This document shows positions 59,525 to 64,000 of a stretch of 64,000 nucleotides of DNA, piece by piece. Source of the stretch: Methylomonas sp. MK1. Lineage in GTDB: Bacteria; Pseudomonadota; Gammaproteobacteria; Methylococcales; Methylomonadaceae. Position 1 is the stretch's first letter. Each line of letters opens with the position of its first letter. The stretch lies in NCBI RefSeq assembly GCF_000365425.1, contig NZ_AQOV01000002.1:558001-622000 (forward strand), written 5' to 3'. The translations under genes were made by a program, and so were the position numbers. The notes beneath the pieces are model-generated. The model did no database searches. It was not told where the DNA came from and saw only the letters and a list, made by a program, of their open reading frames with translations.

Positions 59525-61384
59525 TTACGCGCAAACCGCTTGAATTTTCGCCAATATACCCTTGGCATCCAGACCGCACAGCGCCAGCAACTCTTCGCGA
59601 CTGCCTTGCTCGACGAAGCGATCCGGCAAACCGATATTCAGCACCGGCATCAGAATGTTTTGTGCTTGCAAGAACTCATTCACCGCACTACCCGCGCCAC
59701 CAGCTATGACGTTCTCTTCGACCGTGATGATGACATCATGGCTTTTCGCCATCTCTAAAATAAGTGCTTCATCGAGCGGTTTCACAAAGCGCATATTCAC
59801 CACCGTGGCGCCCAGTTGCTTACCGGCGTCCACCGACGGTGTCACCATACTGCCCCAGGCCAGAATCGCAATACGGCTGCCTTGATGTCTGATTTCGGCC
59901 TTGCCGATAGGTAGTTCGGTCAGGGCTTTGTCGACGCTGACGCCCGGCCCCTTGCCGCGCGGATAACGTACCGAAGCCGGGCCTTGATGTTTGAAACCGG
60001 TGGTCAACATCTGCCGACATTCATTCTCGTCGGCAGGCGCCATCACCAGCATATTCGGAATACAACGCATATAACTGAAATCAAAGGCCCCGGCATGGGT
60101 AGGACCGTCCGGTCCCACCAAGCCCGCTCTATCTAAAGCGAACAACACATCCAGATTCTGCAAGGCCACATCGTGGATTAACTGATCGTAAGCGCGTTGT
60201 AAAAAGGTCGAATAAATCGCTACCACCGGCTTGGCACCCTGACAGGCTTGACCGGCGGCCAAAGTCACCGCATGCTGCTCGGCAATCGCCACATCGAAAT
60301 AGCGTTTCGGAAACTGCTGGGAAAACGCCACCAGACCCGAACCTTCGCGCATCGCCGGCGTAATCCCCAACAGCCGCTCATCCTGCTTGGCCATATCGCA
60401 CAACCAGGTGCCAAACACTTCCGTGTAAGTCGGATGCGGCGACGGTGCCGCTTTAGGCAAATAATCCTTAGTCGGATCGAAGGCCGGCACCCCGTGATAG
60501 GCCAAGGGGTCTTTCTCCGCCGGTGCATAGCCTTTGCCTTTCTTGGTCACTACATGCAAAAACACCGGCCCGGACAAATCCTTCAACTTCTCCAGAGTGG
60601 ACACCAACATCTCCACATCGTGGCCATCGATCGGTCCGAAATAATTAAAGCCCAACTCCTCGAACAAGGTACCCGGCACAATCATGCCTTTCACATGTTC
60701 CTCCGTCTTACGGGCCAGTTCCCAGACCGACGGCATCTTCGCCAAGGCTTTTTTACTTTCTTCCCGCACCGAGGAATAAAACTTACTCGACAACACCTTG
60801 GTCAGATAATTATTCATCGCCCCGACCGGCGGTGAAATCGACATATCGTTATCGTTCAGAATCACCAACAGATTGGCATTGACATCGCCGGCATGATTCA
60901 TCGCCTCATAGGCCATACCGCCAGTAATCGAGCCATCACCGATGATGGCCACCATCTTCTTGTCTTCCCCGCGTAACTGCGAAGCAATCGCCATCCCCAA
61001 GGCTGCGCTGATTGACGTCGAAGAATGACCGACGCCAAACGCATCGTACTCACTTTCCGAGCGACACGGAAACGCCGACACTCCACCCAAGGTACGAATC
61101 GTCGGCATCCTATCTTTCCGCCCCGTCAAAATCTTATGCGGATAGGCCTGATGGCCCACATCCCAGACCAACTGGTCCGATGGCGTATCGAACACATAAT
61201 GCAGCGCCACCGTCAGTTCCACCGTGCCCAGGCCAGCGGAGAAATGGCCGCCAGAGATGCTGACGGTATGCGTCAGAAAGCGACGCAACTCATTGGCCAG
61301 CGGTTCGAGTTGTTCTGGTTTCAGTGCGCGAACGTCGGCCGGACTTTGGATGGTGTTGAGAAGCGGAAAGTCAGAGACTGTCAT
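59525..61384 (-). CDS. dxs: 1-deoxy-D-xylulose-5-phosphate synthase, copy 2
   Basis: This 619-residue enzyme has the same motifs and almost the same sequence as copy 1. Differences by eye include Lys for Ser in KKALAKMP, Thr for Asn in FGTWLCDM, and Gly for Glu in LCGLDAKG. It sits in the ancestral-looking order xseB-ispA-dxs, 117 bases after ispA, so this is probably the original copy. apt follows 16 bases later. The two dxs genes form a direct repeat of 1.86 kb, 12.9 kb apart. Confidence 0.96.
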   Translation of the reverse strand: MTVSDFPLLNTIQSPADVRALKPEQLEPLANELRRFLTHTVSISGGHFSAGLGTVELTVALHYVFDTPSDQLVWDVGHQAYPHKILTGRKDRMPTIRTLGGVSAFPCRSESEYDAFGVGHSSTSISAALGMAIASQLRGEDKKMVAIIGDGSITGGMAYEAMNHAGDVNANLLVILNDNDMSISPPVGAMNNYLTKVLSSKFYSSVREESKKALAKMPSVWELARKTEEHVKGMIVPGTLFEELGFNYFGPIDGHDVEMLVSTLEKLKDLSGPVFLHVVTKKGKGYAPAEKDPLAYHGVPAFDPTKDYLPKAAPSPHPTYTEVFGTWLCDMAKQDERLLGITPAMREGSGLVAFSQQFPKRYFDVAIAEQHAVTLAAGQACQGAKPVVAIYSTFLQRAYDQLIHDVALQNLDVLFALDRAGLVGPDGPTHAGAFDFSYMRCIPNMLVMAPADENECRQMLTTGFKHQGPASVRYPRGKGPGVSVDKALTELPIGKAEIRHQGSRIAILAWGSMVTPSVDAGKQLGATVVNMRFVKPLDEALILEMAKSHDVIITVEENVIAGGAGSAVNEFLQAQNILMPVLNIGLPDRFVEQGSREELLALCGLDAKGILAKIQAVCA

Positions 61385-61501
61385 GGGTTAATAAATTCCT
61401 TTATATGTTTGCGTCACAATATTCCGCGCCAGCTAAAGGGACGCAAGCCGAAAACCGGGGGGGGATTGTGGCGCAAGAAGTATAAATCGTACTCGCTACG
61501 C

Positions 61502-62395
61502 TTAGTGCGTACGTTCGATGATATACAGCGAGAGATCGCGTAACAAATCCGCTTCGCTGCCAAAGCCGGCCAAGCTGGCGACTGCTTGCTCGTGCAATTC
61601 CTGAGCTTTTTCCTTGGCGCCGGCCATTCCTAACAATGCTGGATAAGTCGGTTTGTCGTTATCGACGTCCTTGCCCTGAGTTTTGCCCAAGGTGGCGGTA
61701 TCGCTTTCCACATCCAAAATATCGTCTTTAACTTGGAATGACAGGCCTATGCATTTGGCGTAGTGATCCAGTTTTTTTGCCACATCCGCATCAAGGTCCG
61801 GTTTGGACAGTGAAGCCAGATTGACGCTGGCGCGAATTAACGCGCCGGTCTTGTGGATGTGCATATTTTCCAGTTCCGGCAAAGTCAGCTTGCGTCCAAC
61901 CGAACCCAAATCGATAGCTTGCCCGCCGACCATGCCCTGCGAACCGCTGGCTCTGGTTAACGCTGCGATCATTTTTACTCGCGCTTCCGCACCGGCCTGA
62001 ATGGCTGAGTCGTTGGCTAATATGTCAAAAGCCAATGCTTGCAACGCATCGCCGGCCAGAATGGCGGTGGCTTCGTCGTATGCCTTGTGACAAGTCGGTT
62101 TGCCGCGGCGCAGGTCGTCGTTGTCCATCGCCGGCAAGTCGTCATGGATCAATGAATAGACATGAATAAATTCCACTGCGCAAGCCTGCGCGTCCAGCAC
62201 ATCTTCACTCAAACCCAAGGCCTGGCCGGTTGCATAAGTCAGCAAGGGCCGGGTGCGTTTACCGCCGTCCAGTACGCTGTAACGCATGGCTTGATGCAGG
62301 GTTTGCGGCAGGATGTTCTCGCCGGGCAACCTGGCGTCCAGCGCCCGTTCGACGCGGTTTTGACAGGCAGTAAGGTAGGCTTTTAAGTTACTCAT
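61502..62395 (-). CDS. ispA: Farnesyl diphosphate synthase
   Basis: This 297-residue trans-prenyltransferase makes farnesyl diphosphate from IPP and DMAPP. The first aspartate-rich motif DDLPAMD (Asp85, Asp86) and the second KDDILD near residue 225 are intact, and GGKRTRP binds IPP. Small or bulky residues before the first motif fit a C15 product. Its start overlaps xseB by 8 bases. It supplies FPP to the nearby squalene synthase. Confidence 0.95.
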   Translation of the reverse strand: MSNLKAYLTACQNRVERALDARLPGENILPQTLHQAMRYSVLDGGKRTRPLLTYATGQALGLSEDVLDAQACAVEFIHVYSLIHDDLPAMDNDDLRRGKPTCHKAYDEATAILAGDALQALAFDILANDSAIQAGAEARVKMIAALTRASGSQGMVGGQAIDLGSVGRKLTLPELENMHIHKTGALIRASVNLASLSKPDLDADVAKKLDHYAKCIGLSFQVKDDILDVESDTATLGKTQGKDVDNDKPTYPALLGMAGAKEKAQELHEQAVASLAGFGSEADLLRDLSLYIIERTH

Positions 62396-62621
62396 CGGTG
62401 AATGGCTCCAAAGTTTGCTGGCCGTTTTTTTCTAATAAAATTTGGACTTTCTGCTCGGCGTCTTGCAGCGCTTGCTGGCAGGTGCGGGTTAATCTGATAC
62501 CGCGTTCGAAGGATTTTAAGGACTCTTCCAGAGAAATATCGCCGCGTTCCATTTGTTCGACCAATTTCTCCAGTTCTTCCATCGCTTCCTCAAATTGGGA
62601 TGCGCTTTTACGTCTCGACAT
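62388..62621 (-). CDS. xseB: Exodeoxyribonuclease VII small subunit
   Basis: This 77-residue helical protein has the XseB core FEEAMEELEKLVEQMERGD and SLEESLKSFERGI. It pairs with XseA to degrade single-stranded DNA. The order xseB-ispA-dxs on one strand is the classical gammaproteobacterial arrangement. Confidence 0.94.
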   Translation of the reverse strand: MSRRKSASQFEEAMEELEKLVEQMERGDISLEESLKSFERGIRLTRTCQQALQDAEQKVQILLEKNGQQTLEPFTDE

Positions 62622-63339
62622 ATAAAGTGGCTTGCGGTGCTCAAAAATGACCGAGCATTATAGTATGAATTGCCCGGCCATTGAGTTTGGATTGCATCTG
62701 TCGGTTTCGATTTGGCGGCAGGAATCCGGTTCGCCCAGTCGTTTACCACGACTTAGACGGAAGCGCCGACACTTATGGTTACATTTGTGAGCTTACCCTG
62801 GTTTACTCGGGTTCCTAAGCTCCAGCTCCCTAGCCATTCACAAACTCCGAACCAGCCCGCTCAAGCGGGTTACATCCGAAATTTCAAGTTGCTATGAAGT
62901 AGTTTAAGCGGGCAATGCCTCTTTATGAGCTCGGGTTTTCTTTGATCCCTATCTGGTTTCCGCAAGAACCGCTTCTCTGTTACGCAAATATTCGACGGCT
63001 CTGATGCTGCTAGGCACGAGCGGTCCGCAATCCAGACCAGCTGTCTTTCGATGTTTTACGATATTTCGTGTAAAAACGATATGCCGTGGGCTACAGGCTG
63101 TATTGGCGGCGCTGTGTGTCTATAGAGGCCTATAAATAGTGTTTTTTATTCAATGAGTTACCTTGTTGTTATCCGGGTTCGCGGAAAATGGCATTCCATT
63201 TGCTAATACAAATCGAAGTTCATCGATTTTTACGACAGATTGTTTAAACATCGGATCGGTGGCTTTCTTCTAAACCAAATTATCTAACCGTTCGGTCGCC
63301 GTTTAGGCTCAACCGAATCAAACTTTTTGAGGATATGTC
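62622..63339. other. 718-base gap without a supported gene
   Basis: No protein frame here looks real. A hairpin CCCGC/GCGGG with loop TCAA lies at 62856-62869. The stretch from 62750 to 63060 has higher GC and many stops in all frames; it may be a decayed gene or element, but I could not assign it. The last 100 bases should hold the promoter for the gene at 63340. Confidence 0.45.
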
Positions 63340-63834
63340 ATGAAAACAACCAGCCGTTTTATCAGCATTTTATTAGGTGCAGTCGTAGTCTCGTCAGCCA
63401 GCGGCGGCGCCGTTGAAAATGTCACAGACAATCCCGCCCCATTGGTTTATTACGAATTCAACGCCGGCGGTGTCACCACCTATTTCACCGATTGCAAAGG
63501 CATGGGTTCGCAGAACGAAGTGGAGCAGAGGGTTAGCCCGCGTGGGGAGTTCCTTCCGAGTAAGATACCCGGACGTTTGTCGGTTAAAAATCTTACCTGT
63601 AGCAAAGGTTTGACGAAGTCGATGGATTTTTGGACTTGGCGACAACAGTTTGTCAACGGTAGGTCGGGCCGGTCGCGGGTCGATGCGACGCTGATCGCCT
63701 ACGACCAGGCTATGACGCCCATCGCGGAGTGGAGCTTCGGTGGCGTTTGGCCGGCATCGATCGATTTCAACGAAACAACGCCCGGCAAAGAAACTATCGT
63801 GTTCGCCGCCGACCAAGTTCAACGGCTGCGCTGA
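63340..63834 (+). CDS. Exported protein resembling phage tail-tube (T4 gp19-like) proteins
   Basis: This 164-residue protein begins with a signal-like sequence (KTTSRFISILLGAVVVSSASG). The remainder follows the pattern of T4 gp19-type tail-tube proteins as found in phages and contractile injection systems: YYEFNAGGVTTYFTDCKGMGS, SPRGEFLPSKIPGR, LTCSKGLTKSMDFWTWR, then WSFGGVWPASIDFNE. In those proteins there is normally no signal peptide. GAGGAT lies a few bases before the ATG. No other tail genes are visible in the window. The match is by recalled pattern only and should be treated as tentative. Confidence 0.55.
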   Translation: MKTTSRFISILLGAVVVSSASGGAVENVTDNPAPLVYYEFNAGGVTTYFTDCKGMGSQNEVEQRVSPRGEFLPSKIPGRLSVKNLTCSKGLTKSMDFWTWRQQFVNGRSGRSRVDATLIAYDQAMTPIAEWSFGGVWPASIDFNETTPGKETIVFAADQVQRLR

Positions 63835-64000
63835 TCGAAACCGGGGCTGCCGTCAAACAGGTGGTTTGTTGTCAAAAACGGCAGCAGTGCCCTGGAAAAC
63901 GCCGTGGGTCCGGCTTTTCCAGCGGATAGATAATTTCACATGGAGCTTGCGGAAGTTGAGGTGTGGTGAGCCGGGTGATGAGGACCGGCTTTCCGGAGCC

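Noticed and set aside
60248..60835. 195-codon plus-strand open frame inside dxs2
   Set aside because: It lies antisense to a clearly conserved enzyme gene and has Arg/His-rich, shadow-like composition; a similar shadow occurs in dxs1.

Overview
The window reads as chromosome of a gammaproteobacterial, probably aerobic methanotroph-like bacterium (Methylococcales, Methylomonas-like). This is an inference from gene content: a hopanoid operon with squalene-hopene cyclase, two near-identical dxs genes, an exosortase-associated acyltransferase beside an exopolysaccharide locus, a DraT/DraG nitrogenase-control pair, and gammaproteobacterial housekeeping order (acpP-fabF-pabC-mltG-tmk-holB-pilZ-tatD and xseB-ispA-dxs). 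No methane monooxygenase, nitrogenase or rRNA gene lies in the window, so the assignment rests on context only.

Layout. 1-10900: a compact plus-strand exopolysaccharide operon (outer-membrane export lipoprotein, Wzc-like co-polymerase/tyrosine kinase, polymerase/ligase, flippase, methyltransferase, four glycosyltransferases). 11275-12024: an exosortase-associated acyltransferase. 12678-16488: a coiled-coil membrane protein, an unrecognised membrane protein, and repeat-rich non-coding DNA. 16489-23471: a Sel1/caspase-like lipoprotein, a lipoprotein hydrolase and an autotransporter on the minus strand, divergent from a TPR-bearing Ser/Thr kinase. 23570-27496: a giant flavin/Fe-S oxidoreductase. 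27622-27909: three minus-strand tRNAs (Gly, Cys, Gly) with a local duplication. 28506-32464: accessory DNA with hairpin-rich repeats, small orphan genes, and an IS3-family element that splits a DUF3616-like gene, with a recognisable 3-bp target duplication. 32465-35862: aquaporin, draT-draG and a VIT-family protein. 36034-43383: the fatty-acid/housekeeping operon, preceded by an unrecognised hotdog-like protein. 43634-46485: RlmG, a membrane glycosyltransferase and GloB.

46613-62621 is the isoprenoid/hopanoid region. The minus-strand run sqs-shc-hpnG-hpnO-copC-copD-dxs1 is almost gapless. hpnH-hpnM-mlaA runs divergently, and apt, then dxs2-ispA-xseB, follow. Together these genes cover isoprenoid precursor entry (Dxs), farnesyl diphosphate (IspA), squalene, hopene cyclisation, adenosyl side-chain addition (HpnH), adenine release (HpnG), amination (HpnO-like) and probable lipid transport (HpnM, MlaA-like). 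A CopC/CopD copper pair sits inside the same transcription unit. The window ends with a signal-peptide-bearing protein that resembles phage tail-tube proteins.

All calls come from reading the sequence and recalled family features. No database search was run.
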